A stretch of 64,000 nt of DNA, taken from the NCBI RefSeq assembly GCF_020405225.1, contig NZ_CP084472.1:1612001-1676000 (forward strand). Reading direction: 5' to 3'. Position 1 is the stretch's first letter, and the number at the start of each line of letters is the position of its first letter. The notes below the pieces were generated by a model. That model saw only the letters and a program-made list of their open reading frames with translations, had not been told where the DNA came from and made no database searches. The DNA is from Natrinema sp. DC36 (lineage in GTDB: Archaea > Halobacteriota > Halobacteria > Halobacteriales > Natrialbaceae). Position numbers and translations under genes: made by a program. Below are positions 1-8,767 of the stretch, in pieces.

Positions 1-1
1 C

Positions 2-193
2 GTCGATTTCGCGGTAGCCGTCCCGATGCTCGGAGTCCTCACCCTGGCCACCGTTCTCTTGTTCACGTTTTTGCGCACCGATCTCTCGGTTACGAGGCGG
101 GAGTCGGTCGTGCTACTCCTGGCCTACGGCCTGTTCGTCACGTGGATCATCGCCGAAACCGTCGGCGTGACCCACCTTCTCAAGGGAACGTAG
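2..193 (+). CDS. Na+/Ca2+ exchanger (CaCA family), C-terminal end
   Basis: This is the last 63 codons of a gene that begins before the window. The residues form two hydrophobic helices joined by a short loop (FLRTDLSVTRRES), and the protein ends in VTHLLKGT. The pattern of one helix, a charged loop containing R-x-E, then a final helix is typical of the C-terminus of K+-dependent Na+/Ca2+ exchanger-like antiporters of the inner membrane. Codon use is strongly haloarchaeal. The family call is by resemblance of a short fragment, so it could be another membrane antiporter. Confidence 0.55.
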   Translation, partial: VDFAVAVPMLGVLTLATVLLFTFLRTDLSVTRRESVVLLLAYGLFVTWIIAETVGVTHLLKGT

Positions 194-899
194 CAGGTAA
201 CTGAGATATCTCGGCCCGTGGGACGAAGATGTCCGGTCCAAGTTCCTCAAGGGCGGCCGGCACCGCGAACGGCCACCATTGTGGGTTTGGATCACGCGGT
301 GAGTCGGTAGCGATCCACTCCGAGAAATGCGGATCCCCTCCTTCCGAGATCGAATCACGTTCCGACGTGAAGCCACTACCCACGTTGTTACACCGATCTC
401 GGACCCACTCTTAGATCGACACAGCGTGGGAATGGAGGCTCAAATGCTGGCCACCGGCCGGCATTTCTCGAGGTACCGATCTACCATGAAGACGGTTCTA
501 CTCACGATACCAGATATACATCGGAGGGACGTCGCTCGAGATTCGGTGGTGGTTTTCTCGAGAAGCCTCAAAAGACCCGGAGAGCCGGGGGCAACGGCCG
601 CCGCCGGGTGAGGCTGGGACAATGTTAGGGGTGCAATTGGATCGTCCATGTCGCGTAGTGGGAAACGCGACGGTGAGACTATTCGGTGCGACTTTTATCA
701 ATTTCGTCCCAATTCCAACTTTCTCGGAATCGTCCCTGCACGTCACTACAGCCGCTGTACAGTGGGAGTCGAACGTTCTCACGGTTCTCGAAGATCTCGC
801 GGTGTCAGAGAAGGTTACACCCGATCGCTGTTGCGCTGGGCTTGATCACGGATGTCCTGAACGGACGTATCGTCTACCTGTTTTCTGATTTCACCAGCG
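194..899. other. Intergenic stretch, no convincing gene
   Basis: About 700 bases follow the exchanger gene. Open frames here are short, overlap on both strands and lack haloarchaeal third-position GC bias, and no promoter-plus-start arrangement stands out. It runs directly into a decayed insertion sequence, so it is probably degraded mobile or spacer DNA. Confidence 0.5.
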
Positions 900-1870
900 A
901 GTGACGACGAGATCGCTGTCGAAGAATCACAAGATGCCCTCGACAACGTAGAGAGAAGAAGCCGACACAACGTCTATTAGCGGCAATAGCGCACAAAAAT
1001 GGTCTCAGCCAGACCGAGCTAGCCGAGTGGTACGACGTTCAACGACGGACAATCTATAGCTGGCTCAAACGACTCGACACTGACGAGTCGCTCGAGCAGG
1101 CAGTATGATGTTCATAATCTGAGATGAAATGAAAAGCATGAGAAAAATATCAATACGAATTCGAGGAAGCTGTCCACGAATCACCCGAGGAAGTTGGTTT
1201 CGATGCGCCGGCGTGGACGCCAGTACTCGTCCTGCAATATCTCGACGAAAGCTCTGCTGTCGACTACTCGATCCCGAGTTGTCGGCGGCTGCTCAAAGAA
1301 GCGAAATTGAGGTGTCAAAAACCCGCCGTACAGCCGCGGAATATGAGCCTGACAAGCAAGAAACGTTTCGTAAGGAACCCGAAAAAAGCGGCGGGAAATG
1401 GACGCCATGGTGGTCTCTCTTGACCAAACCAAGAAATCCGTCCAAGTCAAGCCGCGTGGGTTCCGCACGGTTCGCGGCTGTCTGTCGAAGTATTCAGGCA
1501 ATGCGGCTGGACGTGTCTCCCGGGCGTGATCACCGAGGATGGTGATCCCTTTTTTCTTTCGATCCGAAGCGTATGTTACCGCAACCCATCCGGAACATCT
1601 CACTTTTGCAGTATACAACGTATTCGAAGATGACTCGATCCTAGTTCTGGATGGAGCACCGTACTTGCTGGCGTCGGTTGTCACAGGCCGCGAGGTCAGT
1701 GATGACCTTGTAATCGTCGCGCTGCCGGCGTATTCGACGGAACCGAATTCAGTCAAATCGTGTAGGCGATAGCTGCAACTCCCTCTCAGCACTCGGTTCT
1801 TCGACACCCCTGGCGAGTTACCCACAGCGACTGATACCCCTCTTACTCAATCCTCAGTTCAGAAGTGAGC
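900..1870 (+). pseudogene. IS630-family transposase remnant, frameshifted
   Basis: Pieces of one transposase can be read in order across several frames. At about 903-1110 comes DEIAVEESQDALDN followed by a helix-turn-helix (LSQTELAEWYDVQRRTIYSWL). At about 1150-1350 there is FEEAVHESPEEVGFDAPAW and YSIPSCRRLLKEAKL. Near 1410-1460 is LDQTKKSVQVKPRG, near 1640-1740 VLDGAPY and VALPAYS, and near 1775-1868 the C-terminal LQLPLSTRFFDT. The order matches an IS630 DDE transposase (the second D is the one in VLDGAPY; the third acidic residue, normally in the P-E-L-N-P-V-E region, is disrupted). Several frameshifts, an early stop after the HTH and an internal deletion show it is dead. No clean terminal inverted repeats were found. 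Confidence 0.8.
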
Positions 1871-2268
1871 AATTATTCCTGTTACGCCGGCATTCCTTGA
1901 TATAGACCCTGACAAGTATTCTTACCACGCCCCGATCATCGAACGGGCCCGGTATTTACAATCTTACAGCTGTAATACATAGCGTCGATGCTCTCTAATC
2001 CGTCCCGCGGCATGAATGGCATATTTTCTAGAGTGTAGTAGAGTGTATGGGAGAAGAACAAAGACGCGATTGGGAAGTGTGTTCCGTACTGCTGAACATC
2101 TTGTGGCGTCCGTTCACGCGAATCACGATCCCGCCCGCGGTACTCAACGTCTTTCGTTCTTCAGGGAGACAGCTGACCATGGCGAGTAAAACCGCTGGCA
2201 ATCGTTCACAGCGGCGCGCTGATTCCGTTCTCGAGGCTGAGCCCTGATTTCGTCGAGTGCGAACATGC
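1871..2268. other. Intergenic stretch, nothing recognised
   Basis: About 400 bases between the IS630 remnant and the MaoC gene. A 66-codon open frame at 2047-2247 has no recognisable domain and basic, un-haloarchaeal composition, so I do not call it. A short TACAGCTGTA palindrome lies near 1965. Confidence 0.45.
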
Positions 2269-2850
2269 TCAGAGGTCCTCCGGTTGGGTTCCGATCCCCT
2301 CCGGCCAGCCCGGCGGCTCCGCGGCGGAGGGGTCGGCGTGTGAGCGTTTCAGCACCATCGGCGTGCGCTCGAGGCTGAGTACAAGGTCGTCGTGCTGGTT
2401 GTACGCCCGGAGTTCGGTTTCCACGATGCCGACGTGGTCGCGGGACTCGAGTTCTCGCTTGCTCAGGACCTCGCTCTCGGCGAAGAGGGTGTCTCCGTGG
2501 AAGACGGGGCTGTGGTGACGAATATCGTCGTAGCCGAGATTCGCCGTCGCGTTCACGGAAACGTCGATAACGCTCATCCCGACCGCGAGCGCGATGACGA
2601 AGGTGCCGTCGACGAGGCGCTCGCCGAACTCCGTCTCCTCGGCATAGGCCTCGTTGAAGTGCATCGGGTTGAGGTTCATCGTCACGTTCGTCATCCAGAC
2701 GTTGTCCGTCTCGGTGACGGTCCGGCCGAAGGGATGCTTGTAGACGTCGCCGACCGTGAAGTCCTCGTAGTAGCGGCCGTGCCAGCCCTCGACGAGCCGT
2801 TTATCTGTCGTTTCCTCGCTGTCGTCCGTCGTCTCGCTGTGGTCCGTCAT
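2269..2850 (-). CDS. MaoC-family (hot-dog fold) dehydratase
   Basis: A 193-residue single hot-dog protein. The N-terminal 17 residues are acidic and Thr/Ser-rich, then YYEDFTVGDVYKHPFGRTVTE begins the MaoC fold. The segment NLNPMHFNEAYAE (about 60-72) carries the hydratase Asn/His pair seen in the R-hydratase motif (usual form D-x-N-P-x-H; here N-x-N-P-M-H, so the Asp is Asn). Such proteins hydrate enoyl-CoA thioesters in the cytoplasm. The start is 34 bases after the end of the acyl-CoA dehydrogenase on the same strand, so the two are probably one operon for oxidation of an acyl-CoA, with this protein hydrating the dehydrogenase product. The exact substrate cannot be told. Confidence 0.85.
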   Translation of the reverse strand: MTDHSETTDDSEETTDKRLVEGWHGRYYEDFTVGDVYKHPFGRTVTETDNVWMTNVTMNLNPMHFNEAYAEETEFGERLVDGTFVIALAVGMSVIDVSVNATANLGYDDIRHHSPVFHGDTLFAESEVLSKRELESRDHVGIVETELRAYNQHDDLVLSLERTPMVLKRSHADPSAAEPPGWPEGIGTQPEDL

Positions 2851-2884
2851 GGGTTTCTATCGTGGGCCGTGAGTCGTGTTTCGA

Positions 2885-4141
2885 TCAGTACGAGCGCGGC
2901 AGGCCGAGTACGTTCTCGCCGAGGTAGTTCAGGGCGAGCTGCTGAGTAATCGGCACGAGCCGAGTCAGTCTGGCTTCGCGGAAGTAGCGCTCGACGTCGT
3001 ACTCCGTCGCGATGCCGAATCCGCCGTGGGTCTGGACCGCGGCGTCGGCCGCCTCGTAGGCCGCGTCGGCCGCGAGGAACTTCGCCGCGTTCGCGTACGC
3101 GCCGAGATCGACGTCCTCGTCCGAGGCCGCTCGGTCGGCCGCGTTGTACGTCAGTTGCTTGGCCGCTTGCAACCGCGCGTAGGCCTCCGCCAGCGGATGC
3201 TGGACCGCCTGATTCGAACCGATCGGACGGTCGAACACCTCTCGCTCGTTGGCGTAGTCGACCGCCCGCTCGAGCGCCAGTCGCCCCAGTCCGATACACT
3301 CGGCGGCGATGACGAGCCGCTCCTCGTTGAGGCCGTCCAGCACCTGATAGAACCCCTCGCCCTCGACGCCGATCAGGTTCTCGGCGGGGACGCGCAGGTC
3401 GTCGAACCAGAGTTCGAACGAGTGAACGAAGTCGCTGGCGGACTTGGGGATCGCCTCCATCTCGAGTGCACCCTGCTCGATGGCGTCCTCGATGTCGACG
3501 AGAAACATCGAGATTCCGTGCGTTCGCTTGTCGACGTCCTCGAGCGAAGTCGTCCGCGCGACGAGGACGATGTAGTCGGAGACGTCGACGCGGGAGGTCC
3601 AGATCTTCTGACCGTTGATGACGTACTCGTCCCCATCCTCGGAAGCGACGGCTTCCGAGGGGTCAGCCGAGGTTTCCTTGGCGAAGTCTCTCTCCGCGCG
3701 TGTTTCGATCGCCGTCGAGTTCGAGCCCGCGTTCGGCTCGGTCAGGCCGAACGCCTGAATCGACGCCTCGCCGTCCGCGACCCGGGGAAGTAGGTCGCGT
3801 TTCAGTTCCTCACTGGCGTACTCGACGATGGGGACGGAGTTGTATACGCCGCCGTGGACCGCCTGTGCGGCACTGAATCCGCCGCCGTTCGCGGCGATTT
3901 CCTCCATCATGACGACGGTTTCCCGGGTCCCCATTCCGGCACCGCCGTACGCTTCGGGAATGAGGACGCCCATCCATCCGTGGTCGATAAGCGTATCGAC
4001 GAATTCTCGAGGATACTCGCCAGCTTCGGCCTGGTCGCGCCAGTACTGGCGGTCGAAGTTCGAACAAACGTCGCGGACGCTGGTCTGTACCAACTGCTGA
4101 CTTTCGGTCAGCGTGACGGCGTCGCTGAGGAGGTGGGCCAT
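2885..4141 (-). CDS. Acyl-CoA dehydrogenase
   Basis: A 418-residue FAD-dependent acyl-CoA dehydrogenase, near the family's usual length of 380-410. Visible signatures include GWMGVLIPEAYGGAGMG in the N-terminal helical domain, AFGLTEPNAGSNS (flavin/substrate contact), INGQKIWTSRVDVSDYIVL in the middle beta domain, and the C-terminal VQTHGGFGIATEYDVERYFREAR typical of the family. The open frame extends upstream to 4567, but a TATA-like box centred near 4168 is 27 bases from the ATG at 4141 (MAHLL), which favours that start and a leaderless transcript; ATG at 4150 is the alternative. It leads an operon with the MaoC dehydratase. It should pass electrons to ETF. Substrate chain length is not deducible. 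Confidence 0.92.
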   Translation of the reverse strand: MAHLLSDAVTLTESQQLVQTSVRDVCSNFDRQYWRDQAEAGEYPREFVDTLIDHGWMGVLIPEAYGGAGMGTRETVVMMEEIAANGGGFSAAQAVHGGVYNSVPIVEYASEELKRDLLPRVADGEASIQAFGLTEPNAGSNSTAIETRAERDFAKETSADPSEAVASEDGDEYVINGQKIWTSRVDVSDYIVLVARTTSLEDVDKRTHGISMFLVDIEDAIEQGALEMEAIPKSASDFVHSFELWFDDLRVPAENLIGVEGEGFYQVLDGLNEERLVIAAECIGLGRLALERAVDYANEREVFDRPIGSNQAVQHPLAEAYARLQAAKQLTYNAADRAASDEDVDLGAYANAAKFLAADAAYEAADAAVQTHGGFGIATEYDVERYFREARLTRLVPITQQLALNYLGENVLGLPRSY

Positions 4142-4162
4142 CAGTCGCATATCGGTGGAACG

Positions 4163-4173
4163 TGGTAAAAGTA
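4163..4173 (-). promoter_or_regulatory. TATA-like box of the acyl-CoA dehydrogenase operon
   Basis: On the minus strand the sequence reads ATACTTTTACC, centred about 27 bases before the ATG at 4141. This spacing fits an archaeal promoter with transcription beginning at or next to the start codon. It is the basis for choosing the shorter protein start. Confidence 0.55.
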
Positions 4174-4543
4174 TTGTGTCGTCGTTGGCGAGACGAGTTA
4201 TCGACAGTCGGTTTGCGGTGCGAAGCGCTGCGAACGAGGGATTCGTCGATCGACGCTCCGTTTCGGCGTCTCCGGGCGAGACGGAGGACTCGCTTGCTGT
4301 GAGCAGTTCTCCGACTCGGACGCGACGGGCGGTTACCGTGTACCGGTCGTCGCAACGAGCATCAATTTTCGGGAATTTGAAACGCCAGGTGGAGCATTCC
4401 GGCCGCAGAGACGGTCTGTATCGTGACCCCCTCGTCGAAGAAGTCGCGTTCGGCTGCCGCTCCGAACGGGACGGGGCTACTCGCGCCGATTGTGAACTCG
4501 AGGGATCGGAGAATTCCGACTGTGGGACGACGGGCGAGCGTTT
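4174..4543. other. Intergenic region between divergent genes
   Basis: About 370 bases between the acyl-CoA dehydrogenase and the divergent dioxygenase-like gene. Both strands have long open frames here, but they are extensions of the neighbours without recognisable domains. Near 4519 there is CTGTGGGACG, which partly matches the candidate IclR-type sites at 10408 and 11294. Confidence 0.4.
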
Positions 4544-4573
4544 ATGATCGCTGATGACATGCACCACGACACG

Positions 4574-5296
4574 ATGGCGTCAACCGAATCGGACCCCGAA
4601 CCGGAGTTCATCGACGATACCAATCGACTGCGAGAATTCGTCGAGACGGTGAAAGCGACCGCCGACGAACACGAGGAGGTTCCACCGCTACTCGAGTCGC
4701 TGGCGGACCCGTTCGAGGAACTCCTCGCGGACGATGATTGGCTCGCTGAACGGTATCAAGAACTCGCCATGGACGACGTGGACGATAAGGGCAACATGGG
4801 AGAGGACATCGCCCAGTGGCTGCTGTACCGGGAGGGGAACAAACTGTCGGTGTTCACGCTCGTCCTTCCGCCGGGCGCCTCGACGCCGGTCCACGATCAT
4901 CTCGCCTGGGGACTCGTCGGAATCTACGGTGGAACGCAGCGCGAGGACTTCTACCGGCGGGTCGATGACGGGACGAACGACGAAGGTGAGGCGGAACTCG
5001 AACGGATTCGGACCGAGCGCATGGAACGCGGTGACTACTACGAACTGATCCCGCCGAACAACGACATCCACTCCGTCGAGACGACGTCGGACGAACCCAG
5101 CGTCAGCGTACACCTGCTCGGTGCGGATGTCGGCTGTATCGAACGGCACGCGTTCGACGCCGACGGTGGCTCAGTCGAACTGTTCCATTCCGGGTACACG
5201 AACGTCGAGTGCGAGGACGTTCTCGAAACGCCGGATGCGGGGCACGGACACCAGCATGGGCACGAACACGACCATACCCACAACGGCGATACGTGA
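4574..5296 (+). CDS. Cupin, cysteine-dioxygenase type I-like
   Basis: A cupin enzyme of about 240 residues. The core TPVHDHLAWGLVGIYGGTQRE holds the H-x-H iron ligands and the later NNDIHSVET supplies the third His, as in the cysteine dioxygenase/thiol dioxygenase family (the double-stranded beta-helix proteins of the COG5553 type). The residues matching the Cys-Tyr crosslink of animal CDO are not evident, so the substrate could be another thiol or amino acid. The tail is His-rich (GHGHQHGHEHDHTHNGDT). ATGs lie at 4544, 4559 and 4574; the TATA-like TTTATGAT at 4540-4547 would overlap the first, so 4574 (MASTESDPEPE) is preferred. It is divergent from the acyl-CoA dehydrogenase operon. Confidence 0.8.
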   Translation: MASTESDPEPEFIDDTNRLREFVETVKATADEHEEVPPLLESLADPFEELLADDDWLAERYQELAMDDVDDKGNMGEDIAQWLLYREGNKLSVFTLVLPPGASTPVHDHLAWGLVGIYGGTQREDFYRRVDDGTNDEGEAELERIRTERMERGDYYELIPPNNDIHSVETTSDEPSVSVHLLGADVGCIERHAFDADGGSVELFHSGYTNVECEDVLETPDAGHGHQHGHEHDHTHNGDT

Positions 5297-5468
5297 CCGA
5301 TTGTGGGTAAGTCGGAACGACGACTCGAGCGACGGGATCCATGGCAACAGCCGTCTGGCTGGGATCGTCTCGCCCCTTCCGCTCGCTCAGGTGGACTACC
5401 CCACACCACCGTTCCAGTTCCGAAAATTCGAGGGAGATTAGCGGCAACACAGTCGATGTCACGGGCTA

Positions 5469-5891
5469 TCAGTCGTCGATCTCTTCGTCGGAAAGCGAGT
5501 GCGGATCACGGCCGGGGTCGTCGACTGATGGCGCGCCGAACGCGAGGACAGCGCCACCATCCTCGCTGATACAGCGATGGCCGTGGCCGATCTTCGGGGC
5601 AGCGACCCAGAAGGTCCCCTCGTCGGCCTCGACGAACTCCTCCTCTCCCGAGCGGCCGAGTTTCAGCGAGAACGTTCCCTCGAGGACGTAGAAGAGTTCC
5701 TCCTGCTCCGTGTGCGCGTGATATCCGATCTCTTCGCCCTCGTCGAAGTACCAGATCTTCACCGCACTATTCTGACAGTCGAGCTCCTCGTCGACGGCCC
5801 GAACGTCCAGATCCGGCGGCATTTCGTCGATTTCAGAGAGGTCGGTAAGCGGTACATCCTCGCTATCGACAACTGTGTACTCCATACCCAT
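5469..5891 (-). CDS. Single-domain cupin protein
   Basis: A 140-residue cupin. YHAHTEQEELFYVLEGTFSLKL is the first cupin motif (G-x5-H-x-H-x3-4-E-x6-G) and the second half runs through WVAAPKIGHGHRC, ending in acidic residues. Such proteins bind a metal and act as small enzymes or ligand sensors; the role here is unknown. A TATA-like ACTATAAC at about 5911-5918 sits some 27 bases before the start, and ATGs at 5891 and 5885 are both possible. It converges on the dioxygenase-like cupin gene, with 170 bases between their stops. Confidence 0.8.
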   Translation of the reverse strand: MGMEYTVVDSEDVPLTDLSEIDEMPPDLDVRAVDEELDCQNSAVKIWYFDEGEEIGYHAHTEQEELFYVLEGTFSLKLGRSGEEEFVEADEGTFWVAAPKIGHGHRCISEDGGAVLAFGAPSVDDPGRDPHSLSDEEIDD

Positions 5892-6009
5892 GCCACATAC
5901 TACCTAGAGAAACTATAACTTTCTGATTTCTGCGACGCTCCATCACGAGACCACCTCGTGACGGTGTGCAGAGATAGTTGAAAGAGTACGGCGTGGCGTT
6001 TCAACGTGT

Positions 6010-6605
6010 CCATGCTCTAAAACGCACGACTCGGTCCTCGTATCGGCTATCTAAACCAGACGTTCGTGGAGCGAAATGGAACGCCGCAACCAGTAGACGC
6101 TCAATATCCAACTTCATCTTGCTAAGCTTTCTCTTTCAAATACTATTAAGGTTCTAGAATGGTTCGGTATTAACCGGCGCGATCAACAGTCGTAGATAAA
6201 GCCGATTTGCATCCCGATACTGGCTATGGCCCGAATCATGCCGCGGTCGACGAGACGGCAATCTGTCCTGACAGCGCAGGATCTTGGCTATACGCCACCG
6301 ACGATCCCGAAACGAGCGAATTTGAATATACAACCGTTGGGGCGCACAGAAACGAGGGTATTGTAATCCGTTTTTCTCGATCGAGAGACAAGACGTCGAG
6401 GATGCCGTGTTGCTCGTCGATAAAGAGCGATCGTTGAACGGCACCTGTCAACGATACGGTTTCGGTTACAGAGACGGAAACCGGAGCCGTGTAGAAATAT
6501 AAATAAAGAGATGAATCCTCATAACTACTTGATTTCAGACTTTTACAACAACACGGACCAGAAACGGCTGATGAGGGATCGGGATCGTTCACCTTCGCGT
6601 TACGT
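6010..6605 (+). pseudogene. IS6-family transposase remnant
   Basis: A decayed relative of the intact transposase at 17926. In order, across frames, one can read FVERNGTPQP (about 6065-6095), LNIQLHLAKLSLSNTIKVLEWFGINR (about 6096-6170), ARSTVVD then KADLHPDTGYGPNHAAVDETAI (about 6178-6260), WLYATDDPETSEFEYTT (about 6283-6333), DVEDAVLLVDKER and CQRYGFGYRDGNRSRVE (about 6390-6495), and ETADEGSGSFTFA near 6570. A one-base indel after GINR and loss of three codons (the WVH of the motif DWVHK) break it. The first two catalytic Asp positions are visible and the DGN is altered. It cannot make an active enzyme. Confidence 0.8.
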
Positions 6606-6964
6606 TGTTCGGCTGCATACGATGGTGCTCGCGCACCTGACATTCATCAAATTTGGACGCCAACCGCGGCGAAGCAGATGTCCACGGCCTCGCACAGTGC
6701 ACAATACGTTCGCGGCTCGTTGAGCAGGTAGCCACCGGCCTCGAGTGGAGTCAGTAGTGCTAGTGGTTCACGCTGGTTACTGAACTCGTCACGACGATTC
6801 CGGTCTGGCTACAGTTCCGGTCGTACCAGTAGCCTCCCTTGAGATTGGGATCGCTGCTCGTGTGATTCGTTTCTCGAGACCGTCTTCGTACGTGTAGCTA
6901 ATTTACGCATTCTGGGGAGTATTCTTAAGCAATGAGAGAGCGATGGTGTTCACACGAACCCGAG
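6606..6964. other. Intergenic stretch, nothing recognised
   Basis: About 360 bases between the IS6 remnant and the next small gene. No domain or RNA was recognised. A TATA-like TTCTTAAG at about 6922-6929 lies before the small gene at 6965. Confidence 0.4.
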
Positions 6965-7228
6965 ATGAACGATCTCACCGATCCGCGGCCACCGCTTCCG
7001 GAGTGGATTTTGGATTCGTACGACCTCCTTTGTACTCACAGCCACGATTCGGACGATCACGAAGACGTGCAGTCGATCTCGCGCGAGCAAGCGTTCGAGA
7101 TCCTCCTCGAAGCCGACGAACTGGAACTCGAGTCTGCGGACGCGGACCATGCAATTACCCGACTGCTCGAGCGGGGCTACTTCTACGAAGTCGATGATGA
7201 ACTTCGTGTAACGGTGTCAGAAAATTGA
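6965..7228 (+). CDS. Small acidic haloarchaeal protein, unknown function
   Basis: An 87-residue acidic protein that starts MNDLTDPRPPLPEWILDSYDLL and contains SREQAFEILLEADEL and DADHAITRLLERGYFYEVDDELRVTV. The second half looks like the recognition helix and wing of a small winged-helix domain, a form often seen in hypothetical haloarchaeal proteins. An upstream ATG at 6932 would extend it, but the TATA-like TTCTTAAG near 6925 places transcription start at about 6952, so 6965 is more likely. It stands alone among IS remnants. It could be a DNA-binding regulator; this is inference. Confidence 0.6.
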   Translation: MNDLTDPRPPLPEWILDSYDLLCTHSHDSDDHEDVQSISREQAFEILLEADELELESADADHAITRLLERGYFYEVDDELRVTVSEN

Positions 7229-7793
7229 GTTCGTTCTGTGCGCCAGAGTTGGAAATTCCCTGCCGCGTACAGTTTCGGATCGAACGACAAACGAGGTGAA
7301 CTCAAATGCTTGATCAGTGGACGTACCTCGTATTGACGGGCAAGTCGCTTGATTTTCTGGTCGTCACGCTCTTTGTCACCAAGAAGAATGTAATACGTTC
7401 GGAGTAGGATGCCGGATCCGTTGAGACTGAGTCATCAGCGGTGACCAACATAGCATTATCGCATGGTACGAGTAGTAATGACGACCGGCGTCGTGACGAT
7501 TGTGGCGAGCGGAGGCCGAGAGCGTTCCGAAGAGAACGATCGAAGCCATGGTATACTGGTTTCAGCCCATCACGCCAAGGCTCTGCTTCCGTGAAGCGTC
7601 ATCCATAGGATAGGACAGTAGTAGTATGCAATCGGGGTATTATCTATTGACACAAGGTGGAAAAAGGCGTTCGTAGTAGATATTACCTTTAATTTCCCAA
7701 GCGTTTCGCCAGTAATAGTGACATTCTCTAATACCAAATTACAATGGAAAATGTGTTTTCACCCCTGAAGTATATTCTCTAATCAACCACCTA
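7229..7793. other. Intergenic stretch with one doubtful 33-codon frame
   Basis: About 565 bases. The only coding-like object is a 33-codon frame at 7306-7407 (MLDQWTYLVLTGKSLD...), preceded by GAGGTGA seven bases upstream, which resembles a Shine-Dalgarno. It matches nothing I recognise and may be an IS scrap. A TATA-like GTATATT near 7769-7775 serves the next gene. The rest is AT-richer than the genes and uninformative. Confidence 0.4.
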
Positions 7794-8243
7794 ATGAACG
7801 AAATGATGGGCAAACAAGACTTTTCCTCTAGCGATGGAAAACCGGACGAGATATCGAAACTCTCCAAAGACGAAATCTTTCATCTCCTCCAAGCAAGCCG
7901 TAGAAGAGATGTAATCGCCTACCTGATGGATAACGATGAACCGATCAAGATGGGGGACCTCGCCGAGATCGTTTCGGCAAAAGAACACGATACGACTGTC
8001 GCAGAGCTAACCTCCACCCAACGCCAGCGCGTCTATATCCCGCTTTACCAAGAACATCTCCCGAAACTCGATACGAAGGGAATTATTGAATACAACCAGC
8101 AACGCGGAATCGTCCGACCAACTGACCGATTAGCTCTCTTTCAACCACATCTCGAAGCAGTGGATACAATCGACGGAGTTGAGTATGCGGATACCGGTCC
8201 TATCCGCTCCCTTATCGCGCGTGGCATTAGTTTCGTTGCATAA
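7794..8243 (+). CDS. DUF7344 winged-helix regulator
   Basis: A 149-residue protein with the DUF7344 haloarchaeal HTH layout: ILLQASRRR-type helix (HLLQASRRRDVIAYLMDN), a loop of about 30 residues with MGDLAEIVSAKEHD, then the hallmark YIPLYQEHLPKLDTKGIIEYN, where H-L-P-K-L followed by a short wing is shared by four proteins in this window. Such proteins resemble ArsR-type winged helices and probably bind DNA in the cytoplasm. A TATA-like GTATATT centred near 7772 fits a start at 7794-7806. It has no co-oriented partner, so its target cannot be inferred. Confidence 0.75.
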   Translation: MNEMMGKQDFSSSDGKPDEISKLSKDEIFHLLQASRRRDVIAYLMDNDEPIKMGDLAEIVSAKEHDTTVAELTSTQRQRVYIPLYQEHLPKLDTKGIIEYNQQRGIVRPTDRLALFQPHLEAVDTIDGVEYADTGPIRSLIARGISFVA

Positions 8244-8551
8244 TGAAATTGAATGAATCGGTAGCCTGCTTCCTGCCTCCGTAATCAGGCTACTTCCACC
8301 TCCACCATGAGTCGGGGCGGTATCGTAGCAACCAGCACGGTACTCTTCGTTGCCCTTCTCGTCAGCGGCCAATTCTTGAGGGTTCACTCCTGAGAACTCT
8401 ATACAGGGGATAGTAGCACGGTTTCGGTATTCAGAAGAACTCACGAAACTCGCGGTACGTATAGGCGGAGAAGTGCACACTCACCGCGAGCGAACCGAGT
8501 GAGCGAGCGGGCCGACGACCGACCCGTAGGGGAGGGAGGAGTGCATTTAAT

Positions 8552-8605
8552 CAACATTTTGCCGAGCGACCGAGCGCTTGCGAGGGAGCGCAGAGCAAAA
8601 TGTTG
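8552..8605. repeat. Inverted repeat (CAACATTTTGC ... GCAAAATGTTG) in a 520-base gap
   Basis: Perfect 11-base arms at 8552-8562 and 8595-8605 enclose 32 bases rich in GAGCG words. The surrounding gap (8244-8767) also holds the GAGCGAACCGAGTGAGCGAGCGG type of low-complexity sequence near 8487-8510, a common haloarchaeal intergenic pattern, and no gene was recognised in it. The hairpin lies beyond the 3' end of the acyl-CoA synthetase, so it may serve as a terminator or be a relic of a small non-autonomous element. Confidence 0.6.
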
Positions 8606-8767
8606 GAACGTATAGTGAGCGTGTATTCCGCGCTAAAACATACCTGAATGGTGGGATTTCAACATACCCTCGAGGATCAGTATCGAGTCTGTACTTTCCG
8701 AACGCACTGTTCAACGGCGACGACCCGATCCAGTGAAGCGCAGATCGTTGAGAGCAAAAGCCCGGAT

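Noticed and set aside
2047-2247. 66-codon open frame starting MGEEQRRDWEVC
   Set aside because: Basic composition, no domain and no haloarchaeal third-position bias; it looks like a chance frame.
4519-4528. CTGTGGGACG near the dioxygenase-like cupin as a third IclR site
   Set aside because: Only a short core match, and the flanks differ from the two sites at 10.4 and 11.3 kb.
4142-4567. N-terminal extension of the acyl-CoA dehydrogenase frame by about 140 residues
   Set aside because: The extra residues do not fit the family, and a TATA-like box supports a start at 4141.
7306-7407. 33-codon frame preceded by GAGGTGA
   Set aside because: No relatives recognised and within degraded DNA; mentioned only in the intergenic entry.
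8481-8540. CRISPR-like repeats in the GAGCGAG-rich intergenic sequence
   Set aside because: The words are not regularly spaced and have no unique spacers; it is low-complexity haloarchaeal sequence.
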